Counted from the stretch's first letter, positions 54,081 through 61,909 are shown. The stretch: DNA of 64,000 nucleotides from Bradyrhizobium lablabi (GCF_018131005.1 NZ_JAFCJK010000007.1:1-64000); one strand, 5' to 3'. Notes: generated by a model not told the origin, from the letters alone. Numbers and translations are program-made.

Positions 54081-54304
54081 GGCGCGACTCCTTGGTCCGC
54101 GTTAAGACCAAATGCTAAACCGGAGCAGCGCGAGCCTGTGTGTTCCACGTCACTAACACAAAAGAAAGACAAACGCTTGAGTTTTCGCTCTCGACGAGTA
54201 CAGCCGCGCCCTTAGTCCAAACAAGTTGTCGCGAATGACCGCAGCACCGACATGCCTCTCAGCGGAATGCAGCGAGCTTCGATTGAAGCTCGATCCGGAA
54301 GGCG

Positions 54305-54475
54305 TCAGTCGAGCAGATCGCCTTCAGGCTCTTCCGGCGCCCGCGACACCTTGCTGGCATCTGCCGGCGTCGCGCCCACTGAACTTAGGCACAGCCTCAG
54401 CAGGCTAAGCGCCTTCGTGCCGATTTCCTCACCTGATTGCAGGCGGGCTCCACAATAGGTCGCCCAGTCGGCCAT
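54305..54475 (-). CDS. small hypothetical protein, 56 aa
   Basis: MADWATYCGARLQSGEEIGT, then KALSLLRLCLSSVGATPADA. Acidic C-terminus (EEPEGDLLD). A protein-like frame too short for routine calling, with a weak ribosome site. No family. Confidence 0.5.
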   Translation of the reverse strand: MADWATYCGARLQSGEEIGTKALSLLRLCLSSVGATPADASKVSRAPEEPEGDLLD

Positions 54476-54499
54476 CAGCGGGCGCTCTTTTTAACACCC

Positions 54500-54610
54500 A
54501 CCCTCGCGCGTTCCGATCCCCAAGAGATTGATAATTTTCAAGCCCGTGGCGACATCGTTTCGATGCGCCAATGCATCGCCGCCGATACAAGAAATGGTCA
54601 GGCCACTACC
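54500..54610. repeat. island repeat R1, copy 3 (upstream of HGGC gene 2)
   Basis: GTTCCGATCCCCAAG, GTGGCGACATCGTTTCGATGC and GATACAAGAAATGGTCAGGCC are shared with copy 1, so duplication includes the 5' part of the gene. Confidence 0.65.
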
Positions 54611-54897
54611 CGCCTGGCAGTCCTGCGGACTGGCTCGCTGACGGACACGTCACCTGCAACATCCAGTGTCACGGCGGCTGTAGGCGGAGAGTCGATCTCC
54701 GCCTGGACGCCCTGCCCCAAGATCAACCGTGGTCGCGCGTCGGTTGGTGTCTCGTCTGCTCCGTCTGCGGCGCGGCAGGCGCCGTGAACAGCGTGCCGAA
54801 CTGGCACGACCGGATCGGGGTACGCTGTGCCGTTCAGCAAGGACTGGATATCTCAATAGTTCGGCACGGGCCCAAACGACCCCCGGCGCGAAGGTGA
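54571..54897 (+). CDS. HGGC-motif zinc-type hypothetical protein, copy 2, C-terminal frameshift
   Basis: Closely similar to copy 1 through PNWHDRIG. A fourth G in the run at 54817-54820 shifts the frame, so the expected end (GYAVPFSKDW-like, stop at 54859) is replaced by an unrelated 21-residue tail up to 54897. The Cys/His core is intact, so the protein could still fold. Confidence 0.7.
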   Translation: MHRRRYKKWSGHYPPGSPADWLADGHVTCNIQCHGGCRRRVDLRLDALPQDQPWSRVGWCLVCSVCGAAGAVNSVPNWHDRIGVRCAVQQGLDISIVRHGPKRPPARR

Positions 54898-55067
54898 TCA
54901 AAGACGCCGAGGATCGCCAACCCAGTGGGGTGGGTTTTCTCCCGGTTCTGGAAATTGGGGGGCAGGCCGGGAGCAAGGGACCGACTCCGCAACCGTCCCG
55001 ACGTTCCTATCACGCGCCTAGGCTGGCGCCGCTCTCGGGGAATAGTCCTGTTGAATCGACCCGAAAC

Positions 55068-55117
55068 AAAAAAAGCGACCCCGATAAGACTGGGGCCGCA
55101 GGCATGTACCATAACGC
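55068..55117 (-). ncRNA. candidate stress-induced sRNA d
   Basis: A ~50-nt segment after an EcfG-like promoter, ending in GGGGCCGC (55092) and GCGACCCC (55075, one mismatch) with a T7 run. Paralogue of candidate c. Confidence 0.45.
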
Positions 55118-55123
55118 CACGGC

Positions 55124-55148
55124 AACCGGGCTTGACAGAGCTCGTTCC
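55124..55148 (-). promoter_or_regulatory. EcfG-type promoter d
   Basis: GGAAC-N17-GTT on the minus strand (GGAAC-N16-GGTT), with the conserved GAGC right after GGAAC as in promoter c. Confidence 0.5.
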
Positions 55149-55320
55149 TACTGCGTTCGCGAGTATCAACCAAACGGCCAGAGAACGTGGCGCGTGCTGG
55201 ACAATTTGGACCCTGAGTGGAACCTATAGCCTTCCCCTATATTCTGGATCACGTGGCGCACCCTTGGCGGCGATCTGTTTCGGCGGCGGGCCCAAGGGTG
55301 TTTAGTCGAGGAAATTGGCT

Positions 55321-55509
55321 GTGGGCAACTTCCTTCACAATCCGAAACATTGGCGGGATCGCGCGGAAGAGACGCGTACTAAGGCGGCCCGTTTCTACAA
55401 TGTCGAGTTAAAGCGTCGCATGCTGCGGATTGCAGAGGAATACGAAAAAATAGCGGATCAAGCCGCAGAATTGGAGCGCACCACGAAACTCTTGCAGTCG
55501 GAAAAGTAG
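55321..55509 (+). CDS. small helical hypothetical protein (NPKHWRDRAEE family)
   Basis: 62 aa from a GTG at 55321, with GAGGAAA upstream. NPKHWRDRAEETRTKAARFY followed by RRMLRIAEEYEKIADQAAEL. The pattern W-R-x-R-A-E-E-x-R and M-L-x-I-A-x-x-Y-x-x-x-A recurs in many Rhizobiales small proteins of unknown function. Confidence 0.75.
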   Translation: MGNFLHNPKHWRDRAEETRTKAARFYNVELKRRMLRIAEEYEKIADQAAELERTTKLLQSEK

Positions 55510-55660
55510 GTCTTGGGCTGTTCTGGTTTAGGCGAGCAGAAACCAAGCCTTAGTTGGTGAACGGTTCCCCTGCGCGAGGAACCGCCTCAGCTCGCCTCGT
55601 CCCAAGACGTTGACGTAGGACAGCTTTGGTGAAAATTCCGCGAACGACCCGGCCTTTGCA

Positions 55661-56215
55661 TCAGCAGCCCTTGCAGATGCTTTTCGTCTTCTGATCGGCC
55701 CTCCTGTTTTCGGTATCGATCTGCGCGTCGCTCGCTCCCTCCCTTGTCGTCGTCGGCGCGTTTGACCCCAGCGTGCCGCCACCGCCCACACCCGACGAAT
55801 TGGCGGTGCCAGCCGCATTGGTGCCTTGGGGCGGACTCGTCGAGTTTTGCAGGTCGCCATTGAGCTGGTTTTGCTGCGATGGATTGGCAAGGCCGGTTGT
55901 CGTGCCCTGATTGGAGCTCGGCGTGTTGTCGATTTTGCTGGGGGCGTTGCTGGAGTTATTCAGTCCGGTGGCATTCCCGGGACTTTGCGACATTCCAGTC
56001 GCGCCACGCGATCCGGCCGCCGAGCCCGCACTTGGCGATCCCGCCGCGCCTCCCGACGATGCGCCACTGCCAGAGGCGCCACCGGCACTACCGCCCCCAC
56101 CACCGCCGCCGCCTCCCCCGCCACCACCGCCTCCTTGAGCATATGAGGGATGGACTGAGGCTGTCGCGATCAACGCGGCAAATGCTGTTATGAAGATCGC
56201 CTTTTGCATTCGCAT
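55661..56215 (-). CDS. secreted Gly/Ser-rich protein ending CKGC, copy 2
   Basis: 184 aa, starting MRMQKAIFITAFAALIATAS, then a poly-Gly run of 15, then the same low-complexity region and C-terminus (TTREGASDAQIDTENRRADQ, KSICKGC) as copy 1 at 51762. The upstream minus-strand site GGAAC-N18-CTT is not a convincing promoter. Confidence 0.75.
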   Translation of the reverse strand: MRMQKAIFITAFAALIATASVHPSYAQGGGGGGGGGGGGGGGSAGGASGSGASSGGAAGSPSAGSAAGSRGATGMSQSPGNATGLNNSSNAPSKIDNTPSSNQGTTTGLANPSQQNQLNGDLQNSTSPPQGTNAAGTANSSGVGGGGTLGSNAPTTTREGASDAQIDTENRRADQKTKSICKGC

Positions 56216-56306
56216 GTCACTCTCCGCTGTATGGGAGAGACCAAGGAGTAGCAGAGACGTTTTGTTCCTAGGACCGGCTCAGGCCACCGTCTGCTCACGC
56301 ATTACT

Positions 56307-56867
56307 GTGTTTTCGCGCCCGGCACAGCTTGCGCGGGTTGATGGATTGGTTGGTCTTGAATACGCCTATGCGGGCGGGGCCGTCATCGTTCTACTAGGGC
56401 TAATCGCCCTGATCGCCTTTTCAACAGGTCGGCAGGCTGCTCCTCCGGCTGCGCCGATGCCGTCAGCCGGTACACCGGCCGCACGGGGCACCACAAGCCC
56501 CATCGCCTTCGTTGAAGCGCCACTCGACGCCCCAATGATCAAGCCCCAGCCTGCGCCGAGCCCTTCACCGACACCGAGCGCAAAGGCAATCCAACCGAAC
56601 GCCGCCGCTCCGCCATCGAACACGAGGCGCAAGGCCGAGATTGCACTGACCGCGGCAGCCATTGCCGCCATCATCGTGAAGACCAGCCGGGACCGGTACT
56701 ACGCCACAGGCCATCCATGTGCTTGCCCGGATGATCGCATGCGCAACGGTCGAGCATGCGGCGCGAGGAGCGCCTATTCACGACCGGGAGGAGCTGCGCC
56801 GCTCTGCTACCCCGCCGATGTGACGGTCACGATGATCGACGATTACCGCAAGAGCTTGGCACGCTGA
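56307..56867 (+). CDS. membrane hypothetical protein with HPCACPDD motif
   Basis: 186 aa from the GTG at 56307; the frame is open from 56190, but earlier codons overlap the Gly-rich gene on the other strand. One helix (AGGAVIVLLGLIALIAFSTG) and a Pro/Ala-rich middle, then a second hydrophobic stretch (AEIALTAAAIAAIIVK) and the conserved C-terminus YYATGHPCACPDDRMRNGRA and SRPGGAAPLCYPADVT. The C-terminal Cys block recurs in rhizobial proteins; role unknown. Confidence 0.65.
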   Translation: MFSRPAQLARVDGLVGLEYAYAGGAVIVLLGLIALIAFSTGRQAAPPAAPMPSAGTPAARGTTSPIAFVEAPLDAPMIKPQPAPSPSPTPSAKAIQPNAAAPPSNTRRKAEIALTAAAIAAIIVKTSRDRYYATGHPCACPDDRMRNGRACGARSAYSRPGGAAPLCYPADVTVTMIDDYRKSLAR

Positions 56868-57084
56868 GCTGAACCGAAAGAAGCCGCGGGGAATGTTTGC
56901 AATCTCAATTACCATCCCGCCTGTGGCTTCGGCTTGGGCTGATTGCGCAATGCGCGGCAAACTACCAACCTTTCCACAACGGAGCTTCGCGCCACCATCA
57001 AGGCACGTCGCCCGACTTCCTCGACCCGCCGATGCTGTATGGCCGGTTTAAAAAATAGTCACGGTTGCCAGTGGCCGCTTCCGC

Positions 57085-57231
57085 TTATTGATCAATGGCC
57101 AGCATGATTGCTTGAACGTGGTGATAGCACCAGCCCTCGCGCGTCGCCTGACGGCGCGCTTGTTCAAGGGCCTTGAGAAACGACGGCGGGTTGGTCTCAT
57201 CATCGAACCATCGCAATGGTTGGCTCACCAT
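57085..57231 (-). CDS. small hypothetical protein, 48 aa
   Basis: MVSQPLRWFDDETNPPSFLK then ALEQARRQATREGWCYHHVQ. Overlaps the end of the next upstream gene (57225-57231), suggesting coupling. Resembles rhizobial proteins with an Ala/Arg helix and a CYHHVQAI end. No function. Confidence 0.6.
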   Translation of the reverse strand: MVSQPLRWFDDETNPPSFLKALEQARRQATREGWCYHHVQAIMLAIDQ

Positions 57232-57456
57232 TGCCGACCTCCCAAGACCCTCCCCTTGGTTGGGCCGGGCACGTCCTTCTTGAGCCGGTCTCGCTCGGCG
57301 CAAAGGGTATCGAGCTTGTCGAGCATTCGCTGGAGCAACGTTTCGGCAGAGGCAGTTGAAACCTCGGCCCGTTGGAGCTGGAGGATTTCCTTACGCTGGC
57401 GACCAACCTGCGCGCGCACGCGCTCGATCTCCGCGAATAAACTCAATATCGGGCAT
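57225..57456 (-). pseudogene. coiled-coil protein with N-terminal frameshift
   Basis: ATG at 57456 gives MPDIEFIR, after which the frame is lost; in the correct one EIERVRAQVGRQRKEILQLQ and LLQRMLDKLDTLCAERDRLK continue to PGPTKGRVLGGRQW. The 232-nt span is one over a multiple of three, so either two bases were lost or one gained in a GCGC tract near codon 9. Confidence 0.6.
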
Positions 57457-57576
57457 TGCCTGCCTATCAGGTGATGTCGGTCATCGTGAACGAATAGAGA
57501 ACAAAATGCAAGGGGCGTAGAGTGCCGGTCATCACACTTGCCGGCCGAGCCGGATGGCGGGCTCACCACTTGGGTC

Positions 57577-57795
57577 TTATTCGACGCATAAATGCTCCAA
57601 CACCCTATTGCAGGCCTTCTCAGCGTCATCATAGGTTTTAAATGGCGATCCACTAACCTTGATCGCGCCGCTGGAGTCAGAGTTAGCGCGCCAAGACGCA
57701 ACGTAGCCGGGACGCCCGTGAAAGCCGGGACCGGTGGTGCTCGCGAAGCTGATCACGAATGAGAAGCCATCGCTGTTTGCGAGCCATAAATTCAT
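57577..57795 (-). CDS. hypothetical protein, 72 aa
   Basis: MNLWLANSDGFSFVISFAST then GPGFHGRPGYVASWRANSDS and a C-terminal helix KTYDDAEKACNRVLEHL. The beta/alpha mix is protein-like. Weak ribosome site; no family. Confidence 0.55.
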   Translation of the reverse strand: MNLWLANSDGFSFVISFASTTGPGFHGRPGYVASWRANSDSSGAIKVSGSPFKTYDDAEKACNRVLEHLCVE

Positions 57796-57918
57796 ATTCT
57801 CGACGGGGCGGGAATTGCAGGGGAAGATCGATTTTCGTCCTCGTCATCTCAGCTCCGACGCAGCCAATGAGGGTCGATGTTCAGAGCACGACGGCGCGGG
57901 CCGCGTCCGTCACGCGCC

Positions 57919-58119
57919 ATGCAAAAGCGGCGTCGTTTCAAGCAAACTCAATCATTGGAAGAACGTCTAACTGACGAGGCAATCCGCCTCCGCCAACAGG
58001 CTGACGTGTTGGCCCCCGGGGCTGACCGTGAAGGCCTTTTGAAGAGGGCCCGACAGGCTGCGACCGGCTCGCAAATCAGCGAGTCGCTGCGATCCCCCGG
58101 CCTTCGGTCTCCACAGTGA
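57919..58119 (+). CDS. small basic coiled-coil family protein, copy 4
   Basis: 66 aa. KRRRFKQTQSLEERLTDEAI, then RLRQQADVLAPGADREGLLK and RARQAATGSQISESLRSPGL. Ends in GTGA overlap with the gene at 58116. Confidence 0.75.
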   Translation: MQKRRRFKQTQSLEERLTDEAIRLRQQADVLAPGADREGLLKRARQAATGSQISESLRSPGLRSPQ

Positions 58120-58322
58120 GCCAGAAGCAATCCTTGACCATCGTCACCGTGTCGAACCCCACCGCCTTCTCGGGAAAAGGCAGCATCATCGTGCTCGAAT
58201 ACGCAGACGAGGATGTCGCAAAGACGGTGGCCCGGAAGATAGCCCTGGAGACCGGTCGCTCCGTCACGGTATGCGGCGAGGACAGGAGCGTGATCGAGAC
58301 GATTCCAGCCACGACCCATTGA
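58116..58322 (+). CDS. hypothetical protein translationally coupled to the coiled-coil gene
   Basis: 68 aa from a GTG overlapping the previous stop. SLTIVTVSNPTAFSGKGSII then EYADEDVAKTVARKIALETG. It reads like a small alpha/beta domain; no family. Confidence 0.6.
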   Translation: MSQKQSLTIVTVSNPTAFSGKGSIIVLEYADEDVAKTVARKIALETGRSVTVCGEDRSVIETIPATTH

Positions 58323-58629
58323 AGTCGTTTCGCGGGCCGCCTCACCGGCTGCGCGCCAGCGTTGCGCTCCAGACACGTGAGCGACAGCCATGCGACATGC
58401 GGCAGATTGGCGCTGAGTCGGCTTATCGCCCAACTCGCGGTTGCGGTTCTTGCGCTCAATCCGGTGCCTCTGCCGAGCAAGTTCGACGGGCTCATCAAAT
58501 GAGCTAACACTTGAGGAGAGACTCACCCCCGGCAACGGTGGGAACAACAGGAACAAACACTCATCATTTTGCTTTCCCGCGGTAGCCTCGCGCTTCGCGA
58601 GGCGCGAAAGTCAAACATCCGAGGGGACT

Positions 58630-59169
58630 ATGAGCAGGAAGCCGATTGGAATGGCCGTGCTGGCGCTCGCAAGCGTGCTGACTTTGAGCGGTTTGCAAGC
58701 GCAAAATAGCAAGGGCAGCAAAGCAGATGGCAAAGCAGATGAAACCTTTTTGAAGCAGGCGATGCAAGGCGATATGGCGGAAGTCAAAATGGGACAGCTG
58801 GCCCAGCAAAAAGGCGCGGACGACAAAGTGAAGCAGTTCGGACAAACGCTGGAGAGCGACCACACCCAGAATCTTGAGAAGGCCAAGTCGGTGGCACAGG
58901 AAATCGGGATGAGCCCACCGGAGGCGGTCAACACCGAGCAGAAGGCGACATACGACAGACTGAACAAACTCTCTGGCCAGCAGTTCGATAAGCAATTTGC
59001 TCAGCACATGGTTCAAGACCACAAGAAGGACATCAGCAAGTTCGAACAGGAAAGCAAGAAATCAGGTTCGGTCGCCAACTTCGCGCAGGGGACGCTGCCC
59101 GTGCTGAAGAAGCACCTTGAAATGGCCGAGTCGCTCGGCGGCCATCAGACAAAGGGATCTGGTCGCTGA
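58630..59169 (+). CDS. DUF4142 (PF13628) periplasmic protein
   Basis: 179 aa from the ATG at 58630 after GAGGGGA. A Sec-type N-terminus (IGMAVLALASVLTLSGLQAQ) is followed by the DUF4142 helical bundle: DETFLKQAMQGDMAEVKMGQ, KVKQFGQTLESDHTQNLEKA and HMVQDHKKDISKFEQESKKS. Related to ferritin-like four-helix bundles; often induced by stress. Confidence 0.9.
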   Translation: MSRKPIGMAVLALASVLTLSGLQAQNSKGSKADGKADETFLKQAMQGDMAEVKMGQLAQQKGADDKVKQFGQTLESDHTQNLEKAKSVAQEIGMSPPEAVNTEQKATYDRLNKLSGQQFDKQFAQHMVQDHKKDISKFEQESKKSGSVANFAQGTLPVLKKHLEMAESLGGHQTKGSGR

Positions 59170-59554
59170 TCTTCCCCCGGTAAAGCGGGCACATCGTCCG
59201 GATAGTCCTGGGACCGGGCGAGCACGGGCGCTGCCGATTCGGGCGATGGATCGGGGCTGGCTCGTGCTGCATGAGAGCAGCACCTACGCGAAGTCCACGG
59301 GGCGGCATAGACCTGTTCGCAAAGAAAAAGGAGCGGCCCCAGCTCCTGGGGATTTCGGGAGGTCTTTCAAGAGCCGGGGCCAAGGGGCTCTTCCTCGAAG
59401 CTGCCCGCGCTCACTCGGGCAGCACAGCCACTTTCCCCAATCCTTCCGGTTCCGTCATTAACACATGCGATTCATGAATCCGGATTTTCACAAGGACTCG
59501 TTTTAGGCGCATCGCCACCGTACCTTGGAGTCCGTTCATTCGGAGCACTGCGTA
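59170..59554. other. gap with a minus-strand terminator
   Basis: AGGAGC at 59329 and GCTCCT at 59342-59347 form a stem followed by TTTTTC on the minus strand. About 100 bp upstream (minus) there is GGAAC-N17-GTG, a near-miss for the EcfG motif. No gene is supported. Confidence 0.4.
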
Positions 59555-59904
59555 ATGGCCGCCCAGGCGCCTTCCATCATTCCGAACGACCGGCTGGACC
59601 GAAACTTCTATCTCGTGCTCGAGGACTTCACGAGCGGCGCGGCCTTCCGCGAGACCGACGAGGGCATCGACTATCCGACCCTGTCAAGGACCTGCTCTCG
59701 GGCCAATACGACTGTGTGCTGCGGATAGTCGCCTTCAACCCGGCGGAGGGCTGGGCGCGCGACGCGTCCGCTGAAGTAGCCCACGATCTGGAGGGGCGGA
59801 TCGGCGCCGAGGGTCTTGAGGTGTCCGACAGCCTCACAGATTTCATCGAGAGCTATCTCGGCCGGCCGATCGGCGCACAGTTGGCGCTGCCGCTGCGCCC
59901 CTGA
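59555..59904 (+). pseudogene. hypothetical protein, single-base deletion
   Basis: The start MAAQAPSIIPNDRLDRNFYL continues to DEGIDYPTL, then the frame breaks. The rest, KDLLSGQYDCVLRIVAFNPA, then EGWARDASAEVAHDLEGR and IESYLGRPIG, lies in the next frame up to a TGA at 59902. 350 nt is one short of 117 codons. The intact relative would be 116 aa. Confidence 0.7.
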
Positions 59905-60047
59905 TGGTACATCGATGGCGTCTTGCTCGCGCCGGCAATCACATACCCGCTCCATTGACAGCCCATCGGATCTTCAGTCCAGGCAAGGTGCGGGTGGTTC
60001 TCGCAGACCCAGCCGATCCCGAAACAGATTGAGCAGTTTCTGTTCAC
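59853..60047 (-). pseudogene. Cys-rich CxxC protein of the DUF2934 cassette, copy C, degraded
   Basis: GTG start directly after the DUF2934 stop; MNRNCSICFGIGWVCENHPH is intact, but the second Cys block is disrupted by small deletions and partial sequence (CDCRREQDAID) is found in another frame. Overlaps the end of the plus-strand pseudogene. Confidence 0.65.
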
Positions 60048-60209
60048 CTAAAGAATATCGGGGGTGCGAAGCGGGGATGATTTGTCCCTATTACGCAATT
60101 CCTGTTCGGCCAATTCCCAAAACTCCTTGTCGCGGCCTTCAGGCCGCCCAGCCGCTTCCCACAGCCTATGAGCGAGAGCGCGTATCTCGTCGTCAGTCGG
60201 TTCAGCCAT
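60048..60209 (-). CDS. DUF2934 protein, cassette C
   Basis: 53 aa. DDEIRALAHRLWEAAGRPEG then RDKEFWELAEQELRNRDKSS. The C-terminus (KSSPLRTPDIL) is almost the same as in cassette A (KSSPLRTPDTP), which marks A and C as recent duplicates. An EcfG-type site lies 33 bp upstream. Confidence 0.8.
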   Translation of the reverse strand: MAEPTDDEIRALAHRLWEAAGRPEGRDKEFWELAEQELRNRDKSSPLRTPDIL

Positions 60210-60240
60210 TGCTTTTTCATTCAGCCCAGTTCCGCGAGGC

Positions 60241-60343
60241 TAACGCGGCCTAACCTCGACCGGTTCCAGCCGGCGGCTACCGGAAGGTTTGCGGCTGTGT
60301 CAGTTTTAAATCACCTTTGAGTTACGCAGTGTGTCGTGGCGTG
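60241..60343. repeat. duplicated promoter block R2, copy 1
   Basis: About 100 bp shared with 60865-60971 (GGTTCC, CAGTTTTAAATCACC and GAGTTACGCAGTGTG against CAGTTTTGAATCACC and GAGTTACGGAGTGTG). It spans the EcfG-type promoter and the 3' end of the gene upstream. Confidence 0.7.
60242..60267 (-). promoter_or_regulatory. EcfG-type promoter of cassette C
   Basis: GGAAC-N17-CGTT on the minus strand, the best consensus form, 33 bases before the DUF2934 start codon. Confidence 0.6.
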
Positions 60344-60648
60344 TCGCTCTGATGGTCGCGGAAGCTTTCGACCTCTTCGGGCTCTCGCTCGTCGATGCTG
60401 GCAAGGTCGTCGCGCGCTTGGCGGTCAACCCGAAGGAGTTCGTCCAGCTTGGCGTGAATGGCTTGCGTGTCGCGATGCTCTGAACGCTGGATAAACAGCG
60501 TCATCAGCAGGGTGGCGAGTGTGGCGACGCCGTGCCAGTTGAGCGTTGCCGCATCCAAACTTAGCCACAGCACAGCGTAAAGACCGATGGCCGCCACGGC
60601 CCATGGGCTTGATAGCCATGTCCCGGCATTTGTGAGAAGTTGCCTCAC
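60322..60648 (-). CDS. low-affinity iron permease family (PF04120-like) protein
   Basis: 108 aa from a GTG at 60648. Two helices (WAVAAIGLYAVLWLSLDAAT and GVATLATLLMTLFIQRSEHR) followed by the family-typical RDTQAIHAKLDELLRVDRQA. Shorter than the ~130 residues usual for the family. Same strand as the DUF3606-like gene, with a 4-bp gap; co-transcribed. Confidence 0.75.
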   Translation of the reverse strand: MRQLLTNAGTWLSSPWAVAAIGLYAVLWLSLDAATLNWHGVATLATLLMTLFIQRSEHRDTQAIHAKLDELLRVDRQARDDLASIDEREPEEVESFRDHQSDTPRHTA

Positions 60649-60652
60649 GGGT

Positions 60653-60838
60653 TCACGCGCCGAGACGCTTTTCCACGCGCCTGCGGCTATTGCCGACCTT
60701 CTTCACGGCTTTCTTGACCGAAGCCGCCGACTTCCGCGTCTTCTTGGCCTCGTAGCGAACCTCATAATTTTGCCCGCCCGCGACACTCGCCCGGTCCTGC
60801 TTACGGCCCCGCGCGGTCTTCTTCGCCTTTGTTGCCAT
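60653..60838 (-). CDS. lysine-rich DUF3606-like protein
   Basis: 61 aa. Basic N-terminus (ATKAKKTARGRKQ), then GGQNYEVRYEAKKTRKSAAS and VKKAVKKVGNSRRRVEK. The YEVRYxxKK and KAVKKVGN pattern is DUF3606. Preceded by GGGAGAGAGGA and an EcfG-type site 28 bp away. Downstream member: the permease-like gene. Confidence 0.75.
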   Translation of the reverse strand: MATKAKKTARGRKQDRASVAGGQNYEVRYEAKKTRKSAASVKKAVKKVGNSRRRVEKRLGA

Positions 60839-60864
60839 TCCTCTCTCCCATTGTTGTTCAAAGC

Positions 60865-60971
60865 CAACGCGGGTTAACCTTGATCGGTTCCGGCCGGCCG
60901 CAGCCGCCGGAACGATTGCGCCTGCTTCAGTTTTGAATCACCTGTTTGAGTTACGGAGTGTGTTGTAGCGT
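60865..60971. repeat. duplicated promoter block R2, copy 2
   Basis: Second copy of the 60241 block. Its right end coincides with the point where the ligase reading frame begins to look like LigD. Confidence 0.7.
60866..60891 (-). promoter_or_regulatory. EcfG-type promoter of the DUF3606-like operon
   Basis: GGAAC-N17-CGTT on the minus strand, consensus form. Confidence 0.6.
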
Positions 60972-61057
60972 TTGAGCGGAGGAAGCCGCCGGCGATCGGC
61001 ACCAAGGCGCCCTTCCCCGGCTTCATTGCACCGGCGCTGGCTTCGCCGATCGACAAG

Positions 61058-61888
61058 GTGCCGAACGGCGCGCGCTGGATTCACGAGATCAAGTTCGACG
61101 GCTATCGCGTCCAGGTGCACCTCGCCAACGAAACGGTGAAGATCTTCACCCGGCGCGGTAACGACTGGACCACCCGCTTCAGGAAGGTCGCCGACGACGC
61201 CTGGCACATCTCGGCATCCTCCGCGATCGTCGACGGCGAGATCGTGGTGCCAGGCGCCGACGGGACCACGGATTTTTCGGCGCTGCAGAACGAGCTGCGC
61301 GGCAAGTCCGGCAGGATCGTACTGGTCGCCTTCGATCTGCTCTATCTCAACGGCCGCGACCTGCGGAAGCTGCCGCTGCTTGAGCGCAAGGCCGAGCTGA
61401 AAAAGATCATCGCCGGCAGCCACATCCAGTTCAGCGAGAGCTTCGAGGCCGATGGCCCCGAGATGTTCGCGCACGCCTGCAGGGTCGGGCTCGAGGGCGT
61501 CGTCTCCAAGGTCCGCGACAGCGTCTATCCGACCGGCAGCCGCCGCCGCGACTGGGTGAAGAAGTCCTGCGCGCAGCGCGAGACGTTGACGATCGCAGGC
61601 TTCGCGCTCGACGGCGACGAATGGGACGGCATCTATGTCGGCCGGCGCAAGGGCGAGGGTCTGATCTACGCCGGCAAGGTCGACCACGGCTTCGACAAGG
61701 CCTCGATCGCCGACTTGCGCAAGCGCCTGACGCCGCTGATCCGCAAGACTCAGCCCTACACCAGGCGCATCGCGCACAAGGCGATCTGGGTCGAGCCGGA
61801 GGTAAGGGCCGAGATCGAGTACCGCGCCAAATCCAGCGAGGGCAAGGTGCGGCATCCGTTCTTCCGGGGCGTGCGAGAGGACCAGTGA
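61058..61888 (+). CDS. ATP-dependent DNA ligase (LigD ligase-domain type), 5'-truncated
   Basis: 276 aa as called from a GTG; codons from 60971 are also ligase-like (PPAIGTKAPFPGFIAPALAS), but no start codon is present there and the R2 repeat ends at 60971, so the 5' end is missing or rearranged. The adenylation motif EIKFDGYRV (Lys nucleophile) and DGEIVVPGADG, GLEGVVSKVRDSVYPTGSR and an OB-fold C-terminus are intact. Full LigD proteins add nuclease and polymerase domains, absent here. No ku gene is next to it. Confidence 0.8.
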   Translation: MPNGARWIHEIKFDGYRVQVHLANETVKIFTRRGNDWTTRFRKVADDAWHISASSAIVDGEIVVPGADGTTDFSALQNELRGKSGRIVLVAFDLLYLNGRDLRKLPLLERKAELKKIIAGSHIQFSESFEADGPEMFAHACRVGLEGVVSKVRDSVYPTGSRRRDWVKKSCAQRETLTIAGFALDGDEWDGIYVGRRKGEGLIYAGKVDHGFDKASIADLRKRLTPLIRKTQPYTRRIAHKAIWVEPEVRAEIEYRAKSSEGKVRHPFFRGVREDQ

Positions 61889-61909
61889 TGGCGATCGACA
61901 AGCGCAATT

